Shown here piece after piece: positions 18,000 through 27,376 of a stretch of DNA of 64,000 nt. The stretch comes from Clostridia bacterium. GTDB lineage: Bacteria > Bacillota > Clostridia > Christensenellales > Aristaeellaceae. Location of the stretch: NCBI GenBank assembly GCA_017524615.1, contig JAFXVJ010000042.1, forward strand, positions 62,001 through 126,000, read 5' to 3'. Position 1 is the first letter of the stretch. Each line of letters opens with the position of its first letter. Below the pieces are notes generated by a model. The model ran no database searches and was not told where the DNA came from. It worked only from the letters and a program-made list of their open reading frames with translations. The translations under genes and the position numbers were made by a program.

Positions 18000-18977
18000 A
18001 TGATTCTGGCAGATAAAATCATTCAGTTACGGAAGAAGAACGGTTGGTCTCAGGAGGAACTGGCGGAAAAGTTGGGCGTATCACGTCAGGCTGTTTCCAA
18101 ATGGGAGGGGGCCCAGGCCACGCCCGATCTGACCAAGCTGCTGTCCATGAGTCAACTGTTCGGCGTCACCACGGATTACCTGATCAAGGATGAAATCGAA
18201 ACGGAAGAATACGCCCAGGGCGATGAATCCTCCGCCCTGCGCCGGGTGACGCTGAAGGAAGCCGGGGATTACATCGTCTGGCGGGAAAAGGCATCCCTGC
18301 TCATCGCCGGGGGCGTGCTGCTGTGCGTGCTGGGGGTCATTGCGCTGCTGCTCCTGGGCGCGGCGACCCAATATGCTTCCCTGGGCATTTCGGAGGCGCT
18401 GGGCGGCGGCCTGGGCGTCGGATTGCTGCTTTTGTTCGCCGCGGCAGCGGTGATCCTGTTCGTGTACTGCGGTCACAGGAACGCGCCTTACGAATTCCTG
18501 GAGCGGGATGAATTTGAAACGGAATACGGCGTGGAAGGCATGGTGCAAAAACGCCTTCAGGAAGGACAGAAAACCCACATGATCCTTCTGTGCGCGGGGA
18601 TCGCCCTGTGCGTCATCGCGCCCATTCCCCTGATCGTCGGGGCGTTCATGGCGGATTTTGACCAGGCGCTGATGCTGTGCCCCACCCTGCTGCTGGCCGG
18701 CGTCGGCGCGGCGCTGTGCATCGTGGCGGGCGTGCGCCGGGCCAGTCTGGATCAATTGCTTCAGCAGGGCGATTATTCCGCCCGGAACAAGCGCAGCAGC
18801 CGCCTGACGGGTCCCCTCAGCGCCGCGTATTGGATGCTCGTCACGGCCGTCTTCCTGGCCTGGAGCTTCTGGGGAAATCACTGGGACATCAGTTGGGTGA
18901 TTTGGCCCGTGGCCGGGGTGCTGTATGCCGCGTTGGTGCCGCTGTTCCGCGTCATGGCCGAGCGGAAAGAGCGCTGA
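18000..18977 (+). CDS. XRE-family regulator with C-terminal membrane domain
   Basis: This 325-residue protein has an N-terminal Cro/CI helix-turn-helix (IIQLRKKNGWSQEELAEKLG, then VSRQAVSKWE; residues 7-42) and a segment typical of Clostridial XRE proteins (LSMSQLFGVTTDYLIKDE). About five to six hydrophobic helices follow (LLIAGGVLLCVLGVIALLLL and others). It is presumably a membrane-tethered DNA-binding regulator; signal and targets are unknown. ATG 18000 has ACGGAGG 8 nt upstream and gives the canonical family N-terminus. Confidence 0.88.
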   Translation: MILADKIIQLRKKNGWSQEELAEKLGVSRQAVSKWEGAQATPDLTKLLSMSQLFGVTTDYLIKDEIETEEYAQGDESSALRRVTLKEAGDYIVWREKASLLIAGGVLLCVLGVIALLLLGAATQYASLGISEALGGGLGVGLLLLFAAAAVILFVYCGHRNAPYEFLERDEFETEYGVEGMVQKRLQEGQKTHMILLCAGIALCVIAPIPLIVGAFMADFDQALMLCPTLLLAGVGAALCIVAGVRRASLDQLLQQGDYSARNKRSSRLTGPLSAAYWMLVTAVFLAWSFWGNHWDISWVIWPVAGVLYAALVPLFRVMAERKER

Positions 18978-18978
18978 T

Positions 18979-19007
18979 TTGCGTTCCGGAAAGATTTGTG
19001 GTAGAAT
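18979..19007 (+). promoter_or_regulatory. Promoter for the 19032 gene
   Basis: TTGCGT (18979-18984), 17-bp spacer, TAGAAT (19002-19007). The -35 begins directly after the preceding stop codon. Confidence 0.65.
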
Positions 19008-19031
19008 AATGATGAACAGGAGGTGAGGCTG

Positions 19032-19532
19032 ATGGCAACCTACAGCGAATTAGTGAACAAGTATACCAAACGCCGGAAGGAGACACTGGTGGACACGGTA
19101 ACGGCTGGGCTTTCCTATGCCGACAATGTAGCAGTCAGCGTGGGCCTGATGGAGGATAACGGCGTGATCGATGCCCTGTCCGCCGCCGCGCCCTTTGCCG
19201 TCATTGCCGTCACCGAGCAGATGCGGGTCATCCTGGGCCGCAAAACGGGCAAGGCCGGGCTGAACGACGCCGTGCAGCGCATGATCAAAACCGGCGCCGC
19301 GATGGGCGTGGGAGCACTGGCCGCGGCAGCAGCCGGCCCCGTGGCCGCCGTGCCGGCAGCGATGGGCACGCGGGCACTGCTGTCCAAATACAAAAGCAAA
19401 TCCTTGCTGGGCCTGCGGGTCAAGGAGCGCACTGAGCGTCTCCGCGCCCTCACTGCCCGGCGGAACAGCCGCCCGGTGACGGTGGATGACCGTCCCGCGC
19501 TCCCTGTGGGCGTGGACTATCTGGAGGAATGA
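19032..19532 (+). CDS. Hypothetical protein with glycine/alanine-rich hydrophobic segment
   Basis: This 166-residue protein contains an Ala/Gly-rich, weakly hydrophobic stretch (MGVGALAAAAAGPVAAVPAA, about residues 93-112) flanked by basic segments. The C-terminus is rich in Arg (ERTERLRALTARRNSR). The start ATG has AGGAGG 8 nt upstream, and the gene has its own promoter. It could associate with the membrane. No family is recognised. Confidence 0.65.
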   Translation: MATYSELVNKYTKRRKETLVDTVTAGLSYADNVAVSVGLMEDNGVIDALSAAAPFAVIAVTEQMRVILGRKTGKAGLNDAVQRMIKTGAAMGVGALAAAAAGPVAAVPAAMGTRALLSKYKSKSLLGLRVKERTERLRALTARRNSRPVTVDDRPALPVGVDYLEE

Positions 19533-19551
19533 TCCTTCCCCACAAGCACAA

Positions 19552-20003
19552 AGCCTTCCGCTCCGGAAGGCTCAGGGTGTCGACAAAGTCGACACCCTGC
19601 CATCGAAAGCCAGCTAAAGCAGTCTTTCGATAACCGCCCCGCGCTACGCCCTTCGGGCAGCGCGGATTTCGGGCGGCGATTCAAGAATCTCACGCCCTCA
19701 GCCCATCTTTGATGGGCGCTCAGGGGCATCAATTTTCTGTAAAATGGCATTTCTGGGCAGGAAAGCCCAGAAACGCTCATTTTACGGCCGAAAATTGATA
19801 GAGGAAGCGGTATAACCGCCTGCCCGTGGCCTTCCGGCCCGCACTCCGCTGAAAACCGGCCCAAGGGCAGGTTTTCCGGGCGCTCCGTGCCCCGGACCGG
19901 CAAAGCCGGTCCTGCGGATTAAAAATCGAAGGGCTGCGGCCCTTCGATGCATCCCGGGAATACTTTGTCGACAATCTGAGCCTTCCGCTTCGGAAGGCTT
20001 TTT
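19552..20003 (+). repeat. Structured element copy B1 inside a duplicated terminator
   Basis: The element is bounded by two near-identical hairpins: AGCCTTCCGCT / CGGAAGGCT at 19552-19572 without a T-tract, and again at 19979-19999 with one. Inside are a 12-bp hairpin (19573-19599, loop AAA), a hairpin ATCGAAAG / CTTTCGAT, several GC-rich hairpins, the 72-nt conserved core (19728-19799) and a conserved 3' hairpin (19925-19948). TGTCGACAAAGT at 19578 is perfectly complementary to ACTTTGTCGACA at 19962, closing the element. No ORF is plausible. Copy B2 lies at 40447-40759. Confidence 0.75.
19728..19799 (+). ncRNA. 72-nt covarying stem-loop core of element B1
   Basis: ATCAATTTTC / GAAAATTGAT closes the core, followed by an internal loop, the helix TAAAATG / CATTTTA, a second internal loop, and a terminal helix TTTCTGGGC / GCCCAGAAA. 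The same-length core at 40543-40614 differs inside helices only by compensatory pairs (A-T to T-A, T-A to G-C, T-A to C-G) and one T-A to T-G change. The internal-loop bases CTGT, GC, CGCT and CGGCC are unchanged. That it is transcribed is inference. Confidence 0.55.
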
Positions 20004-20132
20004 AACATGCGATCAGCGGCCGTTCATTGCTGAATGCATGTGTGTGACGGATGGGAAGCGCACCATGGATAACGAAAAAGAGCTCCCCCGGCAAGGTCTG
20101 CCAAGACATGATCCTTCCTCCAGCCGCCGCCC

Positions 20133-20162
20133 GCATATTTCCATATGTTTTCCCGCATACTA
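20133..20162 (+). promoter_or_regulatory. Candidate sigma-G (forespore) promoter of the gerA-type operon
   Basis: GCATA (20133-20137), 18-bp spacer and CATACTA (20156-20162) fit the sigma-G pattern, about 30 nt before the predicted TTG start. Germinant receptor operons are sigma-G dependent in Bacillus. Confidence 0.5.
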
Positions 20163-20192
20163 CCTTCATCCATGTTGCGGGGAGTGATTATT

Positions 20193-21722
20193 TTGTCCGA
20201 AACGGCCTGGGTTCCCCAGCCATCCGGCGTGATTGCGGGGGATTACCGGCAGAATCTGGGCATGATCCGTTCCGCCGCCCACGCGGAGGACAGCGAAGAT
20301 GTGATCGTGCATGAATTTCAGGTGTTGGGTCATGACGCCGCCCTGCTGTATGTGGATGGCCTGGTCAGCAGCCAGCAGATCCAGCAGTTCTTTTTGGAGC
20401 CCCTGCTGCGGGCCTCCGAGCCCGGAAAAGACATTTCCCTGGTGTTCCATTTGACGCATGCCGTGCTTCCCCTGGCCTCCCTGACCCCCACGTTTCAGCT
20501 GTCCACCCTGCTCACCCGGGTGTTCAGCGGCGATGCCGCCCTGATCGTAGATTCCATGGACGGCGCCCTGATCGCCGATGTGAAGGGGTTTGCGCGGCGC
20601 GGCATTGATCAGCCCATCAATGAAACGGTGGTAGCGGGGCCCCACGAGGGCTTCTCCGAATCCCTGCGGGACAACATCGTCCTGATACGCCGCCTGATAC
20701 GCACCCCCGCCCTGATCAGCGAAGCCCTGACTGTGGGCGACAAGGTGCCCACCCGCCTGTGCCTGATGTATCTGGACGGCATTGCCCGGAAAGAAACCGT
20801 GGATGAGGTGCGCCGCCGCGTGGAAGGCTGTCGGGTGGATTATGTGTCCTCCCTGGGCATGCTGGAGCAGCTTATCGAGGATGATCCCTGGGCGCTGCTG
20901 CCTCAGGCCGCTATGACCGAGCGGCCGGACCGGGCGGTGAGCTTTCTGCAGGAAGGCCAGACGGTAATCGTGATGGAAAACGCGCCGGCCGTGCTGGCCG
21001 TGCCCGTGGGACTGATTCATTTGTATCACGCGCCGGACGACTCCGCCCTGCGCTGGCAGTACGGCACGTTTCTGCGTCTGCTGCGGCTGGCAGGCATGCT
21101 GATTGCCCTGCTGCTGCCGGCCGTGTTCATTGCGCTGACAGTGTTTCACCCGGAGGGCATGTCCCTATCCCTGCTCACTTCCGTGGTGGAAAGTCAGGCC
21201 CGCGTGCCGCTGTCCCTCTTTGCGTCCATGCTCATCATGCTGCTGTTTTTCAGCCTCATCAACGAAGCCAGCACCCGGGTCCCCGGAGCAATGGGCGCCA
21301 GCCTGTCCATCGTAGGCGGACTGATCCTGGGCCAGGCTGTGGTGGAGGCCGATTTATTCAGCCCCCTGATCCTGATCGTGGTCGCCCTCAGCGGCCTGGG
21401 CAGCTATGCCGCGCCTTCCTTTTCCCTGACGCTGTCCCTGCGTATTGCTCAATTGCTGCTGGTGCTGGCAGCGGGGATCGGCGGGTATCTGGGGCTGGCG
21501 CTGGCGCTGTTCTGGCTGCTGACGCAGGTGTTTTCGCTCACCAGTCTGCGTTTTCCCTATCTGGCGCCGCTCTCCCCCGTTCGGCCCGCCAATCCGGACA
21601 GCGTGCTGCGCATGCCCGTGTGGCGGCAGCGCCTGCGGGGCGCCCTGGCCAATCCCTTCCACATGACCAGGGTGTCCGGACGCATGCGAGCATGGGATCA
21701 TCCCGGAAAGGAAAAGCCATGA
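20193..21722 (+). CDS. Spore germination protein GerA-type A subunit
   Basis: This ~509-residue member of the GerAA/GerKA family has a hydrophilic N-terminal half (LGMIRSAAHAEDSEDVIVHE through RRVEGCRVDYVSSLGMLEQL). About five membrane helices follow from residue ~290 (MLIALLLPAVFIALTVF, LSIVGGLILGQAVVEA, LVLAAGIGGYLGLALALFWL). It is the membrane subunit of the nutrient-germinant receptor in the spore inner membrane. I choose TTG 20193 because GGGGAG lies 8 nt upstream; in-frame ATGs at 20145 and 20172 lack an SD. It overlaps the next gene by 4 nt. Confidence 0.93.
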   Translation: MSETAWVPQPSGVIAGDYRQNLGMIRSAAHAEDSEDVIVHEFQVLGHDAALLYVDGLVSSQQIQQFFLEPLLRASEPGKDISLVFHLTHAVLPLASLTPTFQLSTLLTRVFSGDAALIVDSMDGALIADVKGFARRGIDQPINETVVAGPHEGFSESLRDNIVLIRRLIRTPALISEALTVGDKVPTRLCLMYLDGIARKETVDEVRRRVEGCRVDYVSSLGMLEQLIEDDPWALLPQAAMTERPDRAVSFLQEGQTVIVMENAPAVLAVPVGLIHLYHAPDDSALRWQYGTFLRLLRLAGMLIALLLPAVFIALTVFHPEGMSLSLLTSVVESQARVPLSLFASMLIMLLFFSLINEASTRVPGAMGASLSIVGGLILGQAVVEADLFSPLILIVVALSGLGSYAAPSFSLTLSLRIAQLLLVLAAGIGGYLGLALALFWLLTQVFSLTSLRFPYLAPLSPVRPANPDSVLRMPVWRQRLRGALANPFHMTRVSGRMRAWDHPGKEKP

Positions 21723-22846
21723 CCGGCCGCACCGCTGTTCATACACAGGAGCAAATGCTGGCCCAGCGAAGGGACGCCCGCCTCCGGGCCCAGTGCTCTC
21801 TGAGCGGCATGCAGCTGTATGCGCAGATCGCCATAGGCCTTTCCCTGTATCTTTTCGATCATGTCAGCACGCCCGGCTACCTGTCCCTGCTTTTGATGCT
21901 GCCTTACCTGGCACTGCTGTGCGCCCTGGCCCAATTCGTGAAAAAGCGCGCGGGAAGCGCGGAGGATCCCTTTTTCTTTGCCGTGGGAAAGCGGACAGGG
22001 CGGATGCTGATGCTGCCGCTGATCCTGATCCACCTCATGGACGCCCTGCTTCTTTTCTTCTCCCTGTGCGCCATTGCCGGTGACGTCATGCCGGATATGA
22101 GCCCAATGTGGGTGGCCCTGTTCATCGCGCTGGTCACGGCACTCTCCCTCTCCACTTCCCATCTCCGGCAGCCACAGGCCCAGATGGCCCACATGCTGCG
22201 CTGGCTGGTCGCCGGGATGCTGGGCTTTTGCATGCTGGCGGCCATCCCTCACGGCAGCGCCGCCCACTTTTTCCCGCTTTTGGGTTACGGTCCGGGCCGC
22301 ATCGTCCGCGGCGGATGCTGGATGTGCGGAAGCGCTGCTGGCGCTGTGTGGCCCATGCTGTCGCCCGCCGGGACGGATTCCGCGGACCGCCGTCAGCTGT
22401 TTCCAGCGCTCATGCGGGGATGGGGAGCGGGCGTGATCACCATGCTGTTCAGCGTGTGGCTGATGCCGGTTTACTTCATGGCCCGGCCAGAAACCCTGGG
22501 GTGGCGTTTGCTGGTGCTGACCAACATGACGCCTTCGGTGGCGGCCTGGTCTTTAGAGGTGGTGGGGCTGATGCTGCTGATGCTTCTGTGCCTCAGCGCC
22601 AGTGTGTCCCAGGCCGCCGGGCTGACGGCCCGGTGCGTGGGAAAGCGGCAGGCTCCGCCGCTATGGGGGATGATATTCACGCTGTGCCTGATTCCGGCAG
22701 GCGCTTTTGCCCTGCCCGGGATACAGCGATTTTTGACGAATGCCGCTCCCTGGCGGGGCGCCGCTGCCCTGGCAGTGCTGCTGGTAATGGCGTTCGGTGC
22801 GGCGGTCAAAAAGGAAAAGTCTCCCGCAAAGGAGGATGCGGCATGA
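21719..22846 (+). CDS. Spore germination protein GerA-type B subunit (permease-like)
   Basis: This 375-residue polytopic membrane protein has ten or so hydrophobic helices. It corresponds to the endospore-germination permease (GerAB) family of the amino acid transporter superfamily, which binds the germinant. The start SGMQLYAQIAIGLSLYLFDH is compatible with the family's first helix. Sequence identity to well-known members looks low, so position between the A and C subunits is important evidence. ATGA overlaps on both sides indicate translational coupling. Confidence 0.86.
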   Translation: MTGRTAVHTQEQMLAQRRDARLRAQCSLSGMQLYAQIAIGLSLYLFDHVSTPGYLSLLLMLPYLALLCALAQFVKKRAGSAEDPFFFAVGKRTGRMLMLPLILIHLMDALLLFFSLCAIAGDVMPDMSPMWVALFIALVTALSLSTSHLRQPQAQMAHMLRWLVAGMLGFCMLAAIPHGSAAHFFPLLGYGPGRIVRGGCWMCGSAAGAVWPMLSPAGTDSADRRQLFPALMRGWGAGVITMLFSVWLMPVYFMARPETLGWRLLVLTNMTPSVAAWSLEVVGLMLLMLLCLSASVSQAAGLTARCVGKRQAPPLWGMIFTLCLIPAGAFALPGIQRFLTNAAPWRGAAALAVLLVMAFGAAVKKEKSPAKEDAA

Positions 22847-23970
22847 AACGGGCGTTGATCCTGCTGCTGCTGTGCTGTTTTCTGCTCACCGGCTGCTCCA
22901 GCCGTCAATTGGAGGAGGAGCTGCTGGTGATCGTTCTGGCAGTGGATCAGCCGGAAGAAGGGCGCATCCGCCTGACGGTCAAGGTGCCGCGGAACGGAGC
23001 GGCCCAGCAGGAACCCGGCGGCGATCAATCATCTTACCTGCTGCTGGCAGCCACCGGCGCTTCCTTTGCTGCTGCCGTTTCCCTGCTGAACGCCACCACG
23101 CCCCGGCAGCTGAACTATTCCCAGGTGCGCGAGATCGTCATCGGGGAGCGCATGTCCGCTTCCTGCGATTTCGGCCTGCTATTGATGCAATTGGACGCCC
23201 TGCCACGCTTCCGCTGCTCCGCCGCCGTCATCATCTGCTGGGGAGAGGCCGGCGCCTTTGTGGACGCGCAAAAGCCATCGGTAGGCGCGCGGCTGAGCCG
23301 TCACGCGGAAACCACCCTCAGCACTTACGCCGGAAAGGGCTTCACCCCCATGACCAGCCTGTGCGAGGGCATGCGGGACCTGGGCTACGGATTTCGGGAT
23401 CCCCTGTTTGTGCTGGGCGCGGTGAATGATTTTTCTGCAGTGGAAAACCCTAACACAAGCAACGCGCTGGACGCCCTGCCCGGCGCCTTGCCCCGGCGCA
23501 GCGCCGACGGCATTGAATTGTTCGGCGCGGCTACTACGGACGGGTTATGCGTCAGCGGCACGCTGACCGGCTACGAAATGGCGCTGATCCACCTGCTGGA
23601 CGGTCATGTGCGCTCCCTTACGCTGCAGCAGGAGCAGGACGTGCCGCTTTCCATATTCGCGCAAAGGCCCGCCGCGCTGTCGGTGGACTTGTCCGGCCGC
23701 CCGGCGGTGCTGCGGGTGGCCATCTCCTGCGAAGCGCACTATCCGCCCGGTTATCCGCCGGATGCGGATGCCCTGCGGAATCGGCTGACGCAGGATATTT
23801 CTCAGATGATTCATCATCTGCAGTCCCTGCGGTGCGATGGCATCGGCTTTGCCAACACCGCCGTGCGTCAATTCCTCACCGTGCAGGATTGGGAGGCCGT
23901 CGGCTGGCGGGACGTATATGTTCAGGCGGAAGTGGAGGTGCAGGTGACGCTGGTTTGCCGGGAGGCGTAG
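22843..23970 (+). CDS. Spore germination lipoprotein GerA-type C subunit
   Basis: This 375-residue protein begins with a lipoprotein signal (MKRALILLLLCCFLLTGCSS; lipobox LTGC). GerAC/GerBC-type features follow, for example LVIVLAVDQPEEGRIRLTVK, LNYSQVREIVIGERM, and the C-terminal Ger(x)C domain VRQFLTVQDWEAVGWRDVYV. It is the lipid-anchored subunit of the receptor on the outer face of the spore inner membrane. It is last in the operon; no strong terminator was seen before the next promoter. Confidence 0.93.
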   Translation: MKRALILLLLCCFLLTGCSSRQLEEELLVIVLAVDQPEEGRIRLTVKVPRNGAAQQEPGGDQSSYLLLAATGASFAAAVSLLNATTPRQLNYSQVREIVIGERMSASCDFGLLLMQLDALPRFRCSAAVIICWGEAGAFVDAQKPSVGARLSRHAETTLSTYAGKGFTPMTSLCEGMRDLGYGFRDPLFVLGAVNDFSAVENPNTSNALDALPGALPRRSADGIELFGAATTDGLCVSGTLTGYEMALIHLLDGHVRSLTLQQEQDVPLSIFAQRPAALSVDLSGRPAVLRVAISCEAHYPPGYPPDADALRNRLTQDISQMIHHLQSLRCDGIGFANTAVRQFLTVQDWEAVGWRDVYVQAEVEVQVTLVCREA

Positions 23971-24047
23971 CCGGCCTGCGCAGCCGGAGGGAAGCGCCGC
24001 CCGAAACAAAATGACGCCTTATCTTCCCTGTGCCCTATGCTTATCCA

Positions 24048-24077
24048 TTGACAATTATGCCTGCTCCGGTGTACAAT
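24048..24077 (+). promoter_or_regulatory. Promoter for the CofE-like gene
   Basis: TTGACA (24048-24053), 18-bp spacer, TACAAT (24072-24077), 60 nt before the start. Confidence 0.75.
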
Positions 24078-24136
24078 GAATCGTATTCTTTTCCGTATTT
24101 TCCTTATTTTCCGTATACTGTATGGAGGTAATGGCT

Positions 24137-24883
24137 ATGGGCATCATCCCTTCCCGGAATCTGGAAGAGCAGCGCCGTGAAAAGGACGGCATCACATACT
24201 TCGACCGCGGCATCGTCACCGGCAAGGACGGCCGGAAATACGACCGTTTCGCGATTCAGACCCATTTCGTCCAGCGGGGCGAAAGCCAGAAGGATCTGGT
24301 GGAAAAATACGTGCGGCCCCTGTACCAGGAGGGCGATATGCTGTCCTTCGGCGCAAAGGTCATGTGCATGTGCGTGGAATCCGTGAAAACGCGGGACGAG
24401 GTGAAGCCCGGCTTCTGGGCGAATCTGCTGTGGCGCTTCGCCGGCATCAACACCACGGGCGTGGGCATGCATGAGCCCTATAAAATGCAGCTGGTGATCG
24501 ATATGTGCGGCCTGCCCCGGGTCCTGCTGGCGGCGTTCTGCTCCGCGGTCACGAAGCCCTTTGGCAAGCACGGCGTGTTTTACAAGATCTGCGGCAAGGG
24601 CGTGGGCGGCATCGACGGGTTCTATTTCCGCTCCAGCTTCGATGTATATAAGGAAATGGCCCTGATCAACCCCGATAACCCGACGGAGCTGTGCAACGAT
24701 CTGTTTAAGCAGACCGGCATCCCCGTGGTGCTGATGGACGCCAACGACCTGCAGCGCGATCAATTGGGCAAGTCCGACGGTTTTCCCCTCACCGACGATC
24801 AGATCCAGGACGCCATGCAGGACAACCCCTCCGGCCAGGGCGACGAATTGACGCCCCTGATCCTGATCCGGCCCGTGGCGTAA
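24137..24883 (+). CDS. Coenzyme F420-0:gamma-glutamyl ligase-like (CofE-like) protein
   Basis: This 248-residue protein resembles the CofE/FbiB-like family found in many Firmicutes that do not make F420. Examples are FAIQTHFVQRGESQKDLVEK, GVGMHEPYKMQLVIDMCGL and VTKPFGKHGVFYKICG. In methanogens CofE adds glutamates to F420-0. In Clostridia the activity is unproven, so the name reflects homology only. ATG 24137 is chosen over 24122 and 24131 because GGAGG then has 8-nt spacing. A secreted deacetylase follows 23 nt later. Confidence 0.72.
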   Translation: MGIIPSRNLEEQRREKDGITYFDRGIVTGKDGRKYDRFAIQTHFVQRGESQKDLVEKYVRPLYQEGDMLSFGAKVMCMCVESVKTRDEVKPGFWANLLWRFAGINTTGVGMHEPYKMQLVIDMCGLPRVLLAAFCSAVTKPFGKHGVFYKICGKGVGGIDGFYFRSSFDVYKEMALINPDNPTELCNDLFKQTGIPVVLMDANDLQRDQLGKSDGFPLTDDQIQDAMQDNPSGQGDELTPLILIRPVA

Positions 24884-24906
24884 GCCGCTTTGCAAAGGAA
24901 GCACCC

Positions 24907-25677
24907 ATGCGCGTCAAACGATTTTTTCTTATTCTGTGCGCGGCTTTTCTGCTTGCCTCTTCCGCACTAGCGGAATCGGTGTCTGAAAGCCAGGGCCTGG
25001 ACTGGCAGGAAAACGATCCCTGGCCCTTCGCCATCCAGTACGGCGACCGCAGCAAGCATCAGGTGGCCATCACCATGGATGACTGCTATGAGTTTGAGTG
25101 GGTGGAAAAGGCGTGGGAGCTGATCACCTCCTACGGCGGGGCGATGACCATCTATCCCATCGGCGAGCTGCTGAAGGAGGAAAACCTGCAGCCCGGCGAC
25201 CGGGAGATGTGGCAGAAAATCGCCGCCTCCTCCAGCGAAATCGGCACCCACACCCACCACCACCGCAAAATGTCCAAGCTTCGCGAGGACAACATGCTGC
25301 TCTACAGCAAATATCCCCAGCAGGTTACCGATCAATTGCTGGGCTATCATTATCCCCTGCGCACCCTGCGTCCCCCTTACGGCAATTACAGCGAAGCGTA
25401 TCAAAAGCAGCTGAAAATCGCGGGATACCATCATGTGATCCTGTGGGATATCGATACCACGGACGCCGGCGAGGTGCTAAGCCAGGTGCGCAACGGCAGC
25501 ATCATCCTCTTCCACGCCCGGAAAAAGGATTACACGTGCCTGGAAACGGTGATCCCCGCGCTGGCGGAGCAGGGCTACGAGATGGTCACGATCAGCGTGA
25601 TGCTGGGCCTGCCGCCCCTGGAGGCGCAGACAGAGCTGTTCGACTGGCGGGCATTCAAGAAAATGGTGAATCAATAG
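24907..25677 (+). CDS. Secreted polysaccharide deacetylase (NodB domain)
   Basis: This 256-residue protein has a signal peptide (MRVKRFFLILCAAFLLASSA, cleavage near ALA-ES) and a NodB homology domain: AITMDDCYE (metal-binding Asp pair), GTHTHHHRKMSK (the His-x3-His motif), and LRPPYGNYS, with a C-terminal IILFHA. Carbohydrate esterase family 4 enzymes remove N- or O-acetyl groups from peptidoglycan, chitin or xylan. The target is probably cell wall, but this is inference. It ends before a terminator that also carries the purB -35 box. Confidence 0.9.
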   Translation: MRVKRFFLILCAAFLLASSALAESVSESQGLDWQENDPWPFAIQYGDRSKHQVAITMDDCYEFEWVEKAWELITSYGGAMTIYPIGELLKEENLQPGDREMWQKIAASSSEIGTHTHHHRKMSKLREDNMLLYSKYPQQVTDQLLGYHYPLRTLRPPYGNYSEAYQKQLKIAGYHHVILWDIDTTDAGEVLSQVRNGSIILFHARKKDYTCLETVIPALAEQGYEMVTISVMLGLPPLEAQTELFDWRAFKKMVNQ

Positions 25678-25732
25678 CATCTGTTCCATCCACGACTGAA
25701 CCGATCCAGAATAAACGAAATCCGCTTTCTTT

Positions 25733-25763
25733 CCTCTCCAGCCGTTGCGCCGGGGAGGTTTTT
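25733..25763 (+). terminator. Terminator of the deacetylase gene, enclosing the purB -35
   Basis: Stem CCTCTCC / GGGGAGG (one G-T pair), 12-nt loop, then TTTTT. TTGCGC of the next promoter lies within the loop. Confidence 0.7.
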
Positions 25764-25773
25764 CCTGTATAAT
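25745..25773 (+). promoter_or_regulatory. Promoter for purB
   Basis: TTGCGC (25745-25750) in a terminator loop, 17-bp spacer, TATAAT (25768-25773) five bases after the T-tract. Confidence 0.75.
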
Positions 25774-25815
25774 GAGCAGGAACATCCGAAGAATCACGCA
25801 GGAGGAGCACGCCTT

Positions 25816-27255
25816 ATGCCGCAGGATCATCGGGGATACCTCTCCCCCTTTTCCACCCGCTATGCCAGCGAAGAGATGCAGTTTCTCTTCTCCGCCCAGA
25901 ATAAATTCAGCCTGTGGCGGAAGCTGTGGATCATTTTGGCCGAGTCCGAACAGGCCCTGGGCCTGCCCATTACCGATGCGCAGATCAGCGAAATGCGGGC
26001 ACACGTGGACGATATTGATTTTGACAGGGCCGCGGAATACGAAAAAAAGCTGCGGCACGACGTGATGGCCCACATCCACGCCTGGGGCGATCAGTGCCCT
26101 ACTGCCCGGCCCATCATCCATTTGGGGGCCACCAGCTGCTATGTGGGCGACAATGCCGACGTGCTGATCCTGCGGGACGGGCTGCATCTGATCCGCAAGC
26201 GGCTGATCGCCGTCATCCGGGCCTTGCGGGATTTTTCCGCCGATCACGCGGCCCAGCCCTGCCTGGCCTTCACCCATTTCCAATCCGCCCAGCCCACCAC
26301 CGTGGGGAAGCGCGCCACCCTGTGGCTCAACGACCTGACCCTGGACCTGGAGGAAATCGACTTCTGCCTTTCCACCCTGAAGCCCCTGGGCTGCAAGGGC
26401 ACCACCGGCACCCAGGCCAGCTTTTTAGAGCTGTTCCATGGGGATTTTGAAAAAGTGAAAAAGCTGGACGCGCTGATCTCCGAAAAAATGGGCTTTGCCG
26501 CCGCCGTGCCCGTGTCAGGGCAAACCTATTCCCGGAAAACGGACAGCCGCATCCTGAACGCTCTGTCCCAGATCGGCCAGAGCGCCCACAAATTCGCCAA
26601 CGACATCCGTCTGCTGGCGCACAAAAAAGAAATCGAGGAGCCCTTTGAGAAAAACCAGATCGGTTCCTCGGCCATGGCCTACAAGCGCAATCCCATGCGG
26701 TCCGAGCGCATGACGGCCCTCTCCCGCTTCCTGATTTCCAACGCCCAGAACGGCGCCATGACCGCCGCGGAGCAGTGGTTCGAGCGCACCCTGGACGACA
26801 GCGCCAACCGCCGATTGTCCCTGGCGGAAGGCTTTTTGTGCGCCGACGCCGTGCTGTCTTTGTACCTCAACATCGCCTCCGGCCTGGTGGTATACGACAA
26901 GGTGATCGAAAAGCACCTCCGGGAGGAACTGCCCTTCATGGCCACGGAAAACATCCTGATGGACGCGGTGGCGCGGGGCGGCGACCGGCAGGAATTGCAC
27001 GAGCACATCCGGGTGCACTCCATGGCCGCGGCCAACGCCGTGAAAATGGAGGGCAAGCCCTGCGACCTGCTGGCCCGCATTGCCGCCGACCCCACCTTCC
27101 AGGCGGACGAGGAAGCGCTGGAAGCCGCCCTCCAGCCGGAAAACTACGTAGGCTGCGCGGAAATGCAGACCCGGGAATACCTGAGTGCTGTCATTGATCC
27201 CCTGCTGGAGGCCAATGAAAACGAATCTGTCCGGGCGCAGGAGATCAACGTATAA
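25816..27255 (+). CDS. purB: Adenylosuccinate lyase
   Basis: This 479-residue fumarase/aspartase-superfamily enzyme has [20 protein letters not shown] and [29 protein letters not shown], and the superfamily signature [16 protein letters not shown] near residue 285. PurB cleaves SAICAR and adenylosuccinate, releasing fumarate, in purine synthesis. It is monocistronic, with a defined promoter and terminator. The length and the GTTGTQ variant fit the eukaryote-like/clostridial PurB branch. Confidence 0.95.
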   Translation: MPQDHRGYLSPFSTRYASEEMQFLFSAQNKFSLWRKLWIILAESEQALGLPITDAQISEMRAHVDDIDFDRAAEYEKKLRHDVMAHIHAWGDQCPTARPIIHLGATSCYVGDNADVLILRDGLHLIRKRLIAVIRALRDFSADHAAQPCLAFTHFQSAQPTTVGKRATLWLNDLTLDLEEIDFCLSTLKPLGCKGTTGTQASFLELFHGDFEKVKKLDALISEKMGFAAAVPVSGQTYSRKTDSRILNALSQIGQSAHKFANDIRLLAHKKEIEEPFEKNQIGSSAMAYKRNPMRSERMTALSRFLISNAQNGAMTAAEQWFERTLDDSANRRLSLAEGFLCADAVLSLYLNIASGLVVYDKVIEKHLREELPFMATENILMDAVARGGDRQELHEHIRVHSMAAANAVKMEGKPCDLLARIAADPTFQADEEALEAALQPENYVGCAEMQTREYLSAVIDPLLEANENESVRAQEINV

Positions 27256-27273
27256 ACCGTATAAGCGGAAAAG

Positions 27274-27309
27274 CTATTCCTCTTTTCCGATCGGAAAGAG
27301 GAATTTTTC
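27274..27309 (+). terminator. Terminator of purB
   Basis: Stem ATTCCTCTTT / AAAGAGGAAT around TCCGATCGG, followed by TTTTTC. Confidence 0.85.
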
Positions 27310-27376
27310 TCAATTTGGAACAAAATGCCTTGTCCGATCGTTCTATTTTGGAAAACGCTCAAGGAGGGGATGGATC

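Noticed and set aside
19552-20003. Group II intron, because the element sits at a terminator
   Set aside because: Too short, no reverse transcriptase, no domain V-like hairpin, and the terminator hairpin is duplicated, which intron insertion does not cause.
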